DNA of 64,000 bases from Acanthaster planci (Eukaryota > Echinodermata > Asteroidea > Valvatida > Acanthasteridae): assembly GCF_001949145.1 (NCBI RefSeq), contig NW_019091361.1, positions 2,855,503-2,919,502 of the forward strand. The letters are read 5' to 3'. Positions 11,344 through 24,300 of the stretch are shown here, piece by piece. A model generated the notes under the pieces. That model saw nothing but the letters and a program-made list of their open reading frames with translations. It was not told where the DNA came from and did not search any database. A program made the translations under genes and the position numbers. Numbering within the stretch: position 1 is the first letter of the stretch; each line of letters begins with the position of its first letter.

Positions 11344-14300
11344 ATGGCGCTCAGTCGCAGAAAATTGGGTACTGCAATTTCATTAGTGCTTTTCCTGTTG
11401 GCGATGATGTCTGTTGCCTTTCAGAAGCGGTATGGCCAGGGTGAGTACATATAATTATTTCTGAAAGAGGGAATTAAGTACATGCCAGATTGTGGATTCT
11501 GTATTCATGCTGTGCAGTGTTAACAACCAATACGCCCTGCATAAGTGTAACGTTAATTTCAAATAATACTTTGACCCACATAGGGGAGACTGGGGAAGGA
11601 TGCTACAAAATTGACGTTTTAGATCATATCACCCCAATGAAATACACCCGGTCCTATATCTTGCATCTGGTGATATCCCACTTTGTTAGCTATAAAATAA
11701 TGATAGTAAAACTTCCAATCATGTAACAGTAATTAATAATTAACTAATTAATGAAGCCAGAAGATCGTAACAAATTACCCAGTATACGGGGTACATTGAT
11801 ACAACATGCAGGGTAAGTTGTTACATTATGTTAACATGTGTGCTTTTCATCATGTAAACACAGTTATCAAGCAATTGCTTTTAGCAAACAAAAAGAATAT
11901 ACAAAATCACTTGTAGTTTGAGCAATATTGTATTACTGGTCATTTGATTCATTTATTGAACCATTAACTGACTTTCATTCTTGAACTCTTAAAATGTCTC
12001 TATAGGCCTAATCCTTGTTAAAGGAATACTTATATACTTATGAATTTTTTCCAAGCAACCACGGAGAAACAACACACAACCCTGAAAGGAGGTGCCAAGG
12101 GGACCGAATTGCTGCCCTTTGGCATGCCCTGCTCGGGGTTCCTGGCAGGCTGAGCGACCTTGAGCGTAAAAAGCGTTGATCTGAAATGTGAAAGTTCTGG
12201 CGCTATAAATACCGGGCCGGGTGTGAACGTTCCAGGCCAAATATTTGTAACGAAAGCATGCACATCAAGAAAATAAACTGGTGCGTGAAAACAACCTGCC
12301 CATCACATTTTAAAACCCTGGTGGCAATCCCGTGGGGATAAAAGTCTCCACATATCACCAAATATGTTCATAACCTTTATTCCAGTGGACCAATTTGGCA
12401 ACCATTTCATATAATCCTCACCCCAGGCATACACCACAAGCCTGCAAACTCCCATTGGCCAGACCCCAACCACTGCAGAGTAAGAATTTTTGAAAGACCA
12501 GTATCCCCAAAACGCCCATGTGACCTGGAAATGACTTGGTTGTAAAAACATCCACCTCGCAGCTCGGAGTTATTTTTGGGGCGTGGCTACAAATGTACTT
12601 CACAGCAACGTAATGAAATGTAGTTAGAGAGGGGACCTGAGGGATGTATTGGCTCCGCGTGGAGAAAAGGTCCCCTTTTTTCCGTTGCGGGGGTTTGTGT
12701 CGATTAACCTCACCATTGATGGACGCTAGTCAAGACGCACCTGCAACTTATATATCTTATGGTAGATATTGTTGTACTAAGTGTACAATTAAACTATCAA
12801 CAGAAACATCTACTATGCTCACCATAGTTTGTCACCAGGCTAATGAATGGTAAATCCTATTAAGATTTTGGAAAACACATGATCAGGGGTAATTTTCTTA
12901 AGCAACCAGGGCAGAACTTGATTACATTCTTGGGTTGGCCATATAGAAGTTGAAAGCAAGGTTATCTCATAATTTTTTAGTGGAAATGAAAACAATACAA
13001 AGTGAAATGTCATGGCAAATACTAGCTGGTGAATAGTTTCAATTTGTTATTTTCTTTTTTAGTTATTTGTTACATTCAGGGAACAAGACGACAATGGCTG
13101 CCACGTGAATACGATCCATTAAGCGCATTCATGGCACACATCAAGTGATTTGCCCACTTTGACACGTAATTGGGGACATAAGTTTTAAGACTTAATGCAG
13201 CTTGGTGCAGCTTCGTGCAGATAATGACTGCGTTTTAGAATGCCACGCCTTTTAGATGTGAATCTCTGCGGAAATTTCATTCTTTGTTTGACATTTCATC
13301 CTTGATGTTTATACGTTCCATCACGTTTTGCCTCTCCATGAAATCAGTGTGTCCCCGCATTGGGCTTCGCCTCGCGGTTTGGAACATTCCATCTGTCACC
13401 TCATGATTTTTTTCCTCACCACTGCACCCATAGAAAATTAATTCCTTAACCCTGGTTGCGTCTTCAAAAATTATTACGCAGGCAGGAGGACAGCAGCGCA
13501 CCCAAAGATAGTGTCAAATAAACTGTTGGTATTTGGAATAATTTTGTTTAACAGTTCATTTACAGATTCGGCAAAATCTATCCAATGAGAACTGGAAGAA
13601 ATTAGGGACCATCGACGAACTCTATGTACAGAGCGGTGGATACCAGCGCTGACAAAGCCCGAACACAATGCCGGCCATGCAAATGACGAACAAAGTTCAA
13701 TTTCATCTCTGGTCTTATTATTAGAATAGGTTGGTTTGGTTTTGTATCAGTTTCTGCAGTACTGGCGTTAGCATAAGACGAGAAATTCACCCTTCGTCGA
13801 GACAGTAAGGTAAATTTTATTGCAAACCTGGTTCCTCTTCGTGCTTTCAAACTCTTTGGTAACCCAGGGGTGTCGGACACTTTGTGGCTTTCTTTGGCAA
13901 TATAATCACGATTGGAGTAGTAGATAATGTTCTTCAGTTAATAAAGCAGTGCACTGTAGTTGGGTATAATTTACTCGAGTTTACGATTCCGTTGAGGAAC
14001 TTAGTTAAAATAATTGCCAGCACTTGCACGATCACCAAGATTGTATTGTATTCTCGCGCAGGTGACTGCTTCATGCATAAAATTACATGCAGTGAGGAAA
14101 TCGGACTCAAAACTTAATCTTGAAGTCGACACCAGGGTCGCCGTTGACCAAAATCCCGAGCAGAGGAAACCTCCACGCACCCGCTCTCTTCTTGCTCCAC
14201 CCCTTGTTGCGATTCTCGCGCCATCTGGCCGGTGACCACAAATGAAAGTATTCATGCGTGGAATGTATAGCTCGCAAGCTGAAATACCCGGGAAGGATTC

Positions 14301-17300
14301 CAAAGATACGATTATAAGTAGCAAATGAAGTCATCGAACACACCGTTCGGTGTTTTTGTCGGTGACCTGAGTAACTGTTTTGAGAGGTATCGGCTGCGTT
14401 AACTGTTAAACCGAGAATTCGGCACAGAAGTTAAGAGTCCTTTTAAGCAATACTAGATTTGTTTGATGGCTGATTTTGCTTCGTTTATATGAGTGCCATG
14501 CTTATTATTAAAGGAACCTTTTCCTATGCGCTTCAAAGCACATCATTGAAACGGGAACGTAATTTTGTGTCGCTGTAACTTGCGATACAAAGACAACTGC
14601 TCCTTATTTATCAGAGGGTTTATAACAAGCTATTTAAAGATTCAGTAAACAGAAATATAATCTCAAATCATATTTGTCTCATTTTATGTTTTTTAAAGTG
14701 TTTACTTTTAATCATGGCTCTGCAGCACCTCCTAAACAAATCCTTAACGAAGGAATGTTAAAGACTCGACTTTGGCCACTGTACAATGTATCTAGGTCTA
14801 CAAGATAAGATACAGGTGGTCTGGTAGTTTTCTACAGTTTCTGTAGACTTTGCCAAGCGATTGCCGCCATCACTGAATTTAGTCTATGTATGCATGCATA
14901 TAGTCTTTGCCCAAGACGTCAGTAACTGATAGGGGATCGCCGCTCAAAAGGCGGATTCAGAACTAATTTTTTTGGGGGCACTAAATTATTTTTGGGAAGG
15001 GGATCGGATGAGGGCGAGGTTGGATGCCACTGAAGTACATTTGGCATCTCATCAGATTAATCTGCCTGCCTAGGTAATTAGAACTGACACCGGTGACCGC
15101 CTGCTGCGCTGAATAATTATTGGTCAAGTCAGGCTCTAGAAATATTGTACACGTTAATCTCTTGTGAAGCGCCCTGCACAATGCTACTTATCGGCAAAAA
15201 TGTTCAGTCACTCTCTGCAACTTTAACGCATTTGTCCAGAACTTACATGTTGAAAACACCAAGTTCTCAATATGTCAAACAGTTTTTTGTAACATGATGT
15301 AGTAACCCAGTCATATGAAGCAAGTACAATAGTTAAGATGACCTTTGAAAGTTAGGTATTTTTTTCTTGAACTAATCTTGTATTTGTTAGAAAAAAAGGT
15401 ATATTTACCATGATTTCGAAAGAAAATGTTAAATTGGAATATTTTGGAACATTTTTCTACGTCATGCATCCGCTCTATTTTTGATAAAACGATATCTGTG
15501 GTTGTCTGTTGTTTTAAACTTTTTCTTAAATCTTTCGTAAAATACTGCCATGAGGCGTTTTGAAAAGCAAGCCGCTTTTCCCCTACGCATTTAGAATTGT
15601 TGATGAGAGAAAAATGTTTAGGGTTTGCACAAAATTTGCGCAATAATGTGTAAGAATACTTTCATGACTAATTTCTTTTATAGGATTTTGCCTTTCCCCT
15701 GATCCAAGCTGCTCTGTTGTTTTTAATACTCATTGTTTTTAAAATGTTACTATTTTGCAGGCTGGCTTCAACTTGTGGCAATATCAGACGTCTTTGATGG
15801 TACTCCGAGAACTTTGAGGGGTAAGCTTTACAAACACCAAGGCACAATGTCGATTGGCATTACTCAGGAATCCAGCGAGCATAGACAAAGACGTATTATC
15901 ATCATCGGCTCGGGTCCAACGGCACTGGGCGCGGCTCGACGTCTCGCCGAACTGAGAGACAAGTTCAACTTCAGAATCACAATCTTGGAGGAAGCAGCCC
16001 AGCCCGGAGGGCTTGCCTCCTCCGAGCGAGATGACAAGGGCTTCCTCTGGGATATGGGGGGACACGTGGTCTTTTCCCACTACGATTACTTCGATAAGAC
16101 GCTGGATCGGGCCGTTGCGCACTGGAATCAGCGAGTCCGGGCTGCTTTCGCTTTCATGATGGGGTCGGACGGCCAGCGGAGGTTCATCCCGTACCCGGTC
16201 CAGAACAATATCGAGGTCATGGACAAAATCGATCAGAACAAGAGCCTAGCCGGTCTGAAAGAGATCACGCGGAACCCGTCCCAGGGCAAGCCCCGCAACT
16301 TCGACGAGTGGCTGCTGCAGCACTTTGGAGTCGGCCTCTGTGACGTGTTCATGCGGAAGTACAACAAGAAGGTATGGACTGTTAACACCACCGAGATGAA
16401 CTCAGTGTGGGTGGGTGAGCGAGTCGCTGTGCCGGACATCAACAAGATCCAGGCCAAGATCAAAGCCTTCGACCAGGGCACGCCGGCGGAGGACTCGGGG
16501 TGGGGTCCCAACCGATTCTTCCGGTTCCCGAGGTTCAACGGCACCGGGAACATCTGGAGAGGGGTCGCAAGGTTGGTCCCCCGCGAGTGGTTCGAATTCC
16601 GGAGACAGGTGACGAGTGTCAACTTTGACACCAAGACCGTATCTGTAGAGAGCGCGGGGAATGAACATCGCCTGCTGCATTACGACACGCTCATATCGAC
16701 TGCACCGTTAGACGAGTTTGTGCACTTACTCCAAGGTGACGACCCGTCTCTGGCAAGAATGAATGTGTTGGCGTCACAGCTGATCTACTCTCACACGCAC
16801 GTCATAGGCATCGGCCTTGTGGGCCAACCGCCGAAGATGTTGTCGGATAAATCGTGGATGTACTTCCCCGACGCCGATTCTCCGTTTTACCGGATCACCG
16901 TCTTCTCGGCATACTCAGACGATCACGTGCCCAAGGCGGGCGAATATTGGTCCTTGATGTGCGAAGCGGCCGAACCTAAAGACACGCCGGACCGAAGCCA
17001 TTGGACCCAGGCAAATGTAGTCGATTCCACAGTCAAGGCTTTGATCACGTACGGTTTCATTTCTGCTGACATGGTGGTCTCCAAATACTACCGACGGCTG
17101 GATCACGGCTACCCTGTTCCTTCCATTGGAAGAGAAGGGATCTTGGAGGTGGTTCAGCCCTGGCTGGAGGCCAAACACATCTACTCCCGCGGCCGGTTCG
17201 GGGGGTGGCGGTACGAGGTTGCAAATCAGGACCACTCTTTCATGCAAGGGGTAGAGCTTGTAGACAAGCTTTTACGAGGGATACCGGAGGAAACATATCC

Positions 17301-17391
17301 CAACCCGAACCTCGTCAACTCTCGCAAAAATACGGGTCGCTTCCTTGACAACGATGACTCCAAGAACAAGTTCATCCTCTTGCGCAATTAA
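11344..17391 (+). CDS. GLF: UDP-galactopyranose mutase with an N-terminal membrane-anchor exon
   Basis: Exon 1 is 11344-11440 (ATG in context 'gcaaacATGG', donor G|GTGAGT) and exon 2 is 15761-17391 (acceptor TTTTGCAG); they join in phase 1 to give about 575 residues. Exon 2 carries the full eukaryotic mutase fold: FAD-binding IIIIGSGPTALGAARRL, GGLAS, the flavin-site GGHVVFSHY, FMRKYNKKVW, WGPNRFFRFP, FYRITVFSAY, DHGYPVP and RFGGWRYEVANQDHSFM, including the conserved His and the substrate-binding Arg residues. The family interconverts UDP-galactopyranose and UDP-galactofuranose using reduced FAD. Exon 1 gives MALSRRKLG, a hydrophobic run, then FQKRYGQ, which looks like a type II signal anchor; this would put the enzyme on or in the secretory pathway, unlike the usual cytosolic form. 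A start at the in-frame ATG at 15847 would give an unanchored form, and an in-frame ATG at 11260 would add 28 residues. The catalytic part is one GC-rich exon. Confidence 0.92.
11441..15760 (+). other. Large intron of the mutase gene
   Basis: This is a 4.3-kb intron bounded by GTGAGT and TTTTGCAG. I find no internal exon with a recognised product. The stretch near 13075 ('cagggaacaaga' ... 'ggctgcc' ... 'acgtgaa') resembles one at about 51400, so it holds dispersed repeats. Minus-strand reading frames at 13600-14340 have no family signature. Confidence 0.5.
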
Positions 17392-17721
17392 GAAAAAGCA
17401 AAACTTCCAAAAGTACATGAATATCGACATTTTTCCAAAAGGTCGTATTACATATACACGTCAATAGGTAATTTTCCTTATTCAGTTATCAACATGTATT
17501 TCTTGTTCAAACAATCGAATATGTTTGTACCGCATGGTGCATGAGGTCAGGAGGAAACTTTTCCTGCCCTTTGTAAAATTTGAATATGCAATGAGCAAAC
17601 TTTCCCACTGACTCCTTAAAGCAGTTCTATATGTCGGGATATCTTCCCATAATGAAACTAATAATTCCCAATGGTCTGGCTGATCGCCTTTTATCTGTTA
17701 AAATCATGTCATTTTACTGTA

Positions 17722-17727
17722 AATAAA
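17722..17727 (+). promoter_or_regulatory. Probable polyadenylation signal of the mutase gene
   Basis: AATAAA lies about 330 bases after the mutase stop codon, within 'aaataaataaac'. It is the first canonical hexamer downstream. Confidence 0.5.
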
Positions 17728-17729
17728 TA

Positions 17730-20035
17730 AACTTGATAGCAGTGAACAGGTGGCAATTTTTTATTCAGTGGATGAGAAAGTTCCCGCTTTCAAAAAAATA
17801 TTCGGATTTTTATAAATAATTAGCAGTGCTTTCTCGCACTGTCACACTTTTTTACTAAATTTAAGAATTGGACATAACGTATGAAGGTGCAAATAATTAT
17901 TCCGTGAAACGCTTTTTACATGCAAAGACGAGGTTTTTAAGAGATTATAGCACGCGTTAAACTAAGATTTCATTCATGGATCACCGTGTTCTTTTTTAGT
18001 TTTATGTTAAACCTCAAACATCGTGCATGAAGTTATAAAGCCTCTCAGATAGTATCCGGATTCGTGTTTTTAATTAGTTTTTTATGTAAAGAATTTAGAC
18101 TAAAAATTTAAAGCTTTCCTCACTGAAAAATCTCTCTGGTTAATACCATATTCTTTGGTAAGCTGAACCAAAAATTGAATCTGTAAACAACGATCCAGGT
18201 TTAGTTTAACATGAATACGTATAGTTGGGATTCACCCTATTTCAGTTGAAATTAATCGAGGCAACTTTGGATTGTCGTTGACTGTTTTAATTGTACCATT
18301 GTTTATGCAAATAAATAGTAATGATTGAAAGAAGGAGAGAAATCAATTCTGGACTTGGGTTAACATGTTCTTCTAACGAATCCATCAAAGGCAACGTGAA
18401 ATGCGGTGAAAACAGCTAGGGCTGGAATGAACGTGTTGCAGAGATCCTGGTACACCGTATCTTTAATTAGCACCAGTGCTGCGTATTTCGAAGATATTGC
18501 TAGTTTTGAAGTGTTCCTCAAATTGGAAATTTAGAGAAAGACTGTGAAACTTTAAAATTCCTTAAGTAGGGCCTAAGGATTTTTTGAACACTGTGATGTT
18601 GGCATTAATTTTGGTGGCTCCTGAATTTTTAGTAGTAAGGCTGGAGACTGTGCCGATTAGATATTCCGTTCCTGGTAAAAACAGACTGACATATCTCGTG
18701 AATTTGATAAAGAGTGTGGAAACGAGATTTTGCATATGCGTTATACACATCCTTTCCACAGGTCGACATTATGGGACATTAAGGTTAATTCTTACGTATT
18801 CTGCCGTGTCAATAAATTCCCCTCAGTTCAACGGATTCCACACTCTTTTGAATGATGTAGTCTATGTTCGTTTAATGCTTCCCCCTGAACCAAAACATTG
18901 GAACAAGCTTAAAAAATTATATGGTCATTTTAGCAGAAATTTGGCCAAAGCTGTTACTTTTCCTGTGCACTAGGCGGACATTAACATGGCAGCCTACAGG
19001 TAGTAAATCTTGGCCAACTGAGGTAGTCTTGTCAACAACTCCCTCCGTAAACTCATCGAACACGAATACCGGCCAACGGAATGGAACCCATGTGGTAGTG
19101 AGTTGGGATTCGAATCTCCTTTTCGGAGAATTTTTTGAAGTACGGTTTCTTATGACCTGTGAATATTTTGTCTGATCCCATTTCTTGTAAGTCATCTTTT
19201 TCTAATTCGTAGCTTGGATGGAAACGGTCTAACAACTCAACTGGATATTTCAACGTCACCCGACTCAAGATTCCATATAGGAAAGTGAAGTCAGAATTTC
19301 ATAAGGCAGAGGTCTTATCCAGGCCGCGTGAATACACACCCGTAACGTTAACGCTGGTGCACATGCGCCGAACCAGCCTGACTCTATATGCAAAATGGCC
19401 GCAATAAGGGGTAAGTTCTGGAGGGACACATTTCTCAACAACTGGTCGATTTTACTTGGTACCCGGGCCTTACTGTAAGCACAGGTTACCAGGGACAACT
19501 CAGCAGTAGCCTATTGTCTCTAGAACTCGCCCAAGGCTATACTTGCCCACCAGTTCAGAGTGAAAACTCCGTAAACAATCAAAGGCCCAAGAATGGCTGT
19601 GTATTCTAGTTTGAAAGACTCTAGAGTTCAACTTCGATTCGAAATACCTTTAAAATATACAAATTACACAATTTAACAAAAGAGCACCAAGGAACGACAA
19701 TCAAAAGATTGTAAAAGGAAATTGCAATTAGAAAAGACAGAACGTTAATTCCACCTTGGACACAGGCGAGAAAGCCATCAGGAAGCATTGTAGATGCCTG
19801 GCAAGATAGATATTGACATTGGTGGGAAAAGAATCAGCAAGAGTTTTCCCTGAATGCCTTATTTTGCCTACAAGCTGTATTTTGCTTACAATGAGCGCAA
19901 TGCACACGCGGCCGTAAAGGACACTGAGCGCGGTATATATTTACAGTAGTCAAATTACATTCATTCCGGTTTCCACTGGTTGTGGGGAAGTTACCACGCT
20001 ATACCCGTCAAAGATATAGTGCAAGAGCCAAAAGT
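17730..20035. other. Intergenic DNA with no recognised gene
   Basis: AT-rich sequence. The reading frame at 18584-18973 is the longest but shows no motif, has a composition like the surrounding DNA and lacks splice context. A segment near 19090-19130 has a tRNA box-B-like 'gattcgaatc' but no clear box A. Confidence 0.4.
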
Positions 20036-21131
20036 ATGGTGTTCCATATGTGCCAGTCGCATCTTTCGACGGGCGTCGCATTTTTCAGGCGGCGTCGCAT
20101 TTTTCGACGGGCGTCGCATTTTTCACCGGGCGTCGCATTTTTCAACAGGCGTCGCATTTTTCAACCGGTGTCGCATTTTTCAACCGGTGTCGCATTTTTC
20201 CGCCGGCGTCGCATTTTTCACCGGGCGTCGCATTTTTCAGCCGGCGTCGCATTTTTCAGCCGGCGTCGCATTTTTCTCACTGCTACCGTATTTCAAGACG
20301 TTCTGTTATCCTTACCCGCAAACTTATTAGGAACCTGTTCAGGGTCAAGTCGTCAGGACTTCTTCTCCTAAGATTCAATTTGCGGAGAATTCGGTGCAGC
20401 GTTCTCAGGCTGACAGTACAAGGAATAAAAACATATCCATCTCTATAAAACAATACACAAGTGTTATTTCCACGCATGGGCCGGAGGAAAGCGATACTAA
20501 CCGTTCAACCATGTCAACATATACAAATAAAGTTGGCCAATACCTGATGGTTATTCGATGACGAATGACCAAAATTGAAAGAACCTCATCGTAGCTGTAC
20601 CCTGCTTCAAAGTAATGACGGACCAATCGGTCTCGTTGTAGGATAGTGTCATTGCCGTCATTGTTAAAAGCATGTTGCNGGTTGTAGCAACGTATACATT
20701 TCTACTCAGGTCGGAGGCTACAGCATGTAGGCTACAGGCTGTGTTATACCAGGCAAGGTATGGGACGGAGGGGTACCCCCTTACCTGTCCAATCCCTATA
20801 CACACTCCAGACTATTGTTACCTAACACATCCCCCCTGGAAGTCTGTACAGAATTTCTGGGATTCCGATTAAAAAATAACCAACACAAAGGCGGGGGTTC
20901 TCTCCGTCCAATAGCTCCGTCAAATGGGCTGTCTGGAGGTCAAAGTTAATGCTTTTCTTCCACAAATGCGACGCCGGCTGAAAAATGCGACGCCGGTTGA
21001 AAAATGCGACGCCGGTTGGAAAATGCGACGCCGACTGAAAAATGCGACGCCGGTTGAAAAATGCGACGCCCGTCGAAAAATGCGACGCCGCCTGAAAAAT
21101 GCGACACCGGATGGCACACATGGAACACCAT
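20036..21131. mobile_element. Foldback element with 19-bp tandem arrays in inverted arms
   Basis: The outer termini are inverted copies around 'atggtgttccat' (20036-20047 and 21120-21131). Just inside lie tandem arrays of a 19-bp unit, about 12 copies of 'cgtcgcatttttcaaccgg' at 20055-20280 and about 8 reverse-complement copies at 20965-21112. The middle (20281-20964) has no recognised transposase and contains an N at 20679, so internal sequence may be missing. Arms made of inverted tandem arrays are the hallmark of foldback-type DNA elements. Confidence 0.75.
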
Positions 21132-21320
21132 AAAAGCCCTATGTCACTGATTTTTTGAACCCTGCTCGAACTCTGGAGGTCAACATTCCACTGACTCAGT
21201 GCCATGATTATCGTCGAATCTGCAAGCATACCTACGAACCTACGCATTGCACAACTGCTGCAAAACTAAGTTGTGCGCTGGTGTTTGTTGTGCGTTGACA
21301 AAGTGGTTTCTGTTGCAAGC

Positions 21321-24300
21321 ATGTTTGCTTCTACTCGCATTTTGCAGACGGCATTCGTCTTGTTCGTTGTGTGTCTTTCCCTTGGCTTCCTTCGGGCGAC
21401 TTCTGATGAAGTGGGTAAGGCGGGATGTGGCCTGCATTGGGAGGAATGGAAAGAGGCCCACGAAAAGAAATACGACAGCCTGACAGAAGAAGTCGACAAG
21501 AGGCAAGTGTGGGAGAAAAACATAGTCGTTGTCAGGGAACACAACTCAAAGACAGGGAGAAGCTTTGATCTCGCCATGAACAAATTTGGAGATCAGACTC
21601 ATGTAAGTTTTGTCAACACCTGTTGAAAGTAGTGGCTGCTTGCTCTGATGTTCGATTTGCCATTGTAAAGGTTAAGCCCAAAACAGAAGCTGCAATGTTA
21701 TTTATGTCCGTGGTCAATTTGTGCCCCTCTTTCCAATCGGTAGTGTCATCCCCGACCTTTGCCAACTGGCTTGCCATTGCATAGTTTATTCAAGTGTAAC
21801 ATCTGGTAATAAGAGAATTAAACATGGAGACATTATTTCAGTGAGAATACCACAAATAAATATGGAATGATGCTCAAGCTCTAAAAGACGATATAAACAT
21901 GCTCAGCAAATGGAAGTCAAGTTGGCAGATGAAATTTAACATTGAAAAATGTTATACTATATGCATATTACTCACAAGAAAAAACCTATGTTGTCGACGT
22001 GCATAATGAATGGAAGACCACCTTAGAAGATAAGTAGCCATACTTGCCTGGAAGTAGAAATAAATCACAAACTGAGTTGGGCTTATCATATAAGCAATGT
22101 CTCTTCAAAGGCAAACAAGATGCTTAGTTTACTCCGTAGAAACCTTTAGCTGCTCTCCAAGGGTGAAGGAGATCGCCTACAAAACCCTAGTCAGACCTGG
22201 AACATTGTGCTAGTGTCTGGGATCCGTACCACCAAGATCACAAAAACAGACAAGAAGCAGTCCAGCGGAGGGCGGCAAGATTTATATGCACAGATTTTCG
22301 ATAAAAAAGCAGTGTTTCCTTTATGATTCAAAACCTGGGATGGAAATCTTTAGAGGAGCGTAGAGCCATCGGTATGGTATAGACTCACTTTATTGAATAA
22401 ATCCATCCATCATCGAGCATCAGTGAACGCGGATCATTACCGGTTTAAATCTGAAAGCGAGGGCATTACAACAGGGAAACATCTTTTGTTTCCTTTTCCC
22501 ATCAATCAGCACAAAAAGACTGTTACAAATTCTCCTTCATACCTAGGACCCTTGTGAAATGGAATTATTTACCCGGTCAAGATAAGGGAAGCTTCAAACA
22601 TTGATACCTTCAAAACAAAACTGCCTATAGTATTGACAAATTATTCATTAATAAAGGGGGCCCACCACATGTATTGGAGTCCGCGAGCCACCACCCACCT
22701 GCAACTTAAAAGATTCCATAGTGGAGGTTGTTGCAGTAATTAGAAGAAAAAGAAATATTCCCTTTAATGTCTCAGTAGAATCAGTGAAAAAGTATTGGAA
22801 TAAGGTTGCAAAAGTATGGAATCTACACATAATGTACAACACGACGAACGTCATCTTTTTGTGTGAAAAAATTAAGCCCTCAAACCCCTAAATTTCCAAT
22901 TTTCCCACTTTCAACACCGGTAGATTTGGGAAATCACACTTCATTATTCTCCTCCATTTGCAGGCTGAGATGATTTCCCAGATGAAATATCCGGTGGATC
23001 CAATCCAAATTCCCATCACGCCGCTCCTAAACGGGATCGCCGAGCCACCGTCTAGTGTGGATTGGCGCACCAAAGGCTACGTGACTCCAGTGCGAAACCA
23101 GGGAGCGTGTGGCGGATCGGTCGCTTATGCTGCTGCAGGTAAGTTGATTGAGCGTTAACCCTCAGTCCAAACTTTCTTGGTTCCCCAAAACTGGAAAATT
23201 CACCTTTTGAAGGTCGACTGGTTTTATGCAGACAAGCGTTATGTATCAAGATTTTATGATTATTATTATTATTTTTGGTTTTTAAAACACAATGCATTTG
23301 TAGCCCAAAGGCTAAATTGCTACATCGTTCAATATTAAAAAGAACACACAACTGCAAACAATTGTTATAAAATAAATAACAGATAAGAACAAGAACATAT
23401 CGTAAAATGCTAATAAACAAAAGCATGATTTAAAACATGTGGAAGAAAAGGCTATATGTGATTCAAAATACTGACAAAGTAGGGTGTTGGACTACCTTTA
23501 TATCTGTTAGTGTTACATTTGATGACGGAAAGTGTGTTTGATTTTCGTAATTGATATCGCACACTAGAACTTCTGGGCTGAGGCAACCACTGTCGGAACA
23601 AGTCAGAACAGTTAAGTTTAGAGGCAAAGTCAACGCAAAGGCCTCTTCTACGATCATAGAGAGAGACCATGCAAATTGCACTTCAATAGTGAATATTCGT
23701 AATCTCGATAACCCTGGCCCAAGATAATTTTAAGGGCACGCTTTTGAATACTCTCTAATTTGTGCGCTAGTTAAACCAGCATTCCAACGGGCGTTGCATA
23801 TTCCGTCAGTGGTCTTATATATCCCTGATACACAGTCAATAAGTCATCAAGAGATAAGTGGAATTTATCTTAGCAATTTAAGCATGTACATCTTATTGCT
23901 AGCTTTGCGATAAATCTGATCAATATGTTTGTCCCATCTAAGATCTGAACTAATTAAAACACGGAGAATCTTTACACAATCGACTTTGTGGAGACCGGTA
24001 GAGAAAATCTGTAAAGGGGGAAATTGTGGAATATTTTTCATAAAGCATACAGTCATGCAAGCACATTTATCTGGGTTGACTTTCATATTATTTTGTACCA
24101 CCAATTGACTAAATTCGTCCAAAACAGATTGAATTGTATGGGGGTTATTCCCTCTACTGTTGTCCACGATAGTCATGTCATCATATTTTAGACTAAGTAA
24201 TCGACCATTAGTGTCAGTTGAATTATCAAGACGAACAGCGCCATTAAATTTAGCAAGAAAACCCAACGGGCCAGATTTTGTACCTTGCGGTAGTCCACAT

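Noticed and set aside
15733-15760. Extension of the mutase frame upstream to a TTG at 15733
   Set aside because: These bases are the pyrimidine tract and AG of a splice acceptor; the upstream exon at 11344-11440 joins in phase.
18584-18973. 129-residue open frame after the mutase gene
   Set aside because: No motif, AT-rich like its surroundings, no splice or transcript signals.
19980-20448. Overlapping open frames of 116-132 residues in all three plus-strand frames, with repeated HFS/VAFF peptides
   Set aside because: They are the 19-bp tandem array read in three frames (19 is not a multiple of 3 and the unit lacks stops); the inverted arm gives the same on the other strand.
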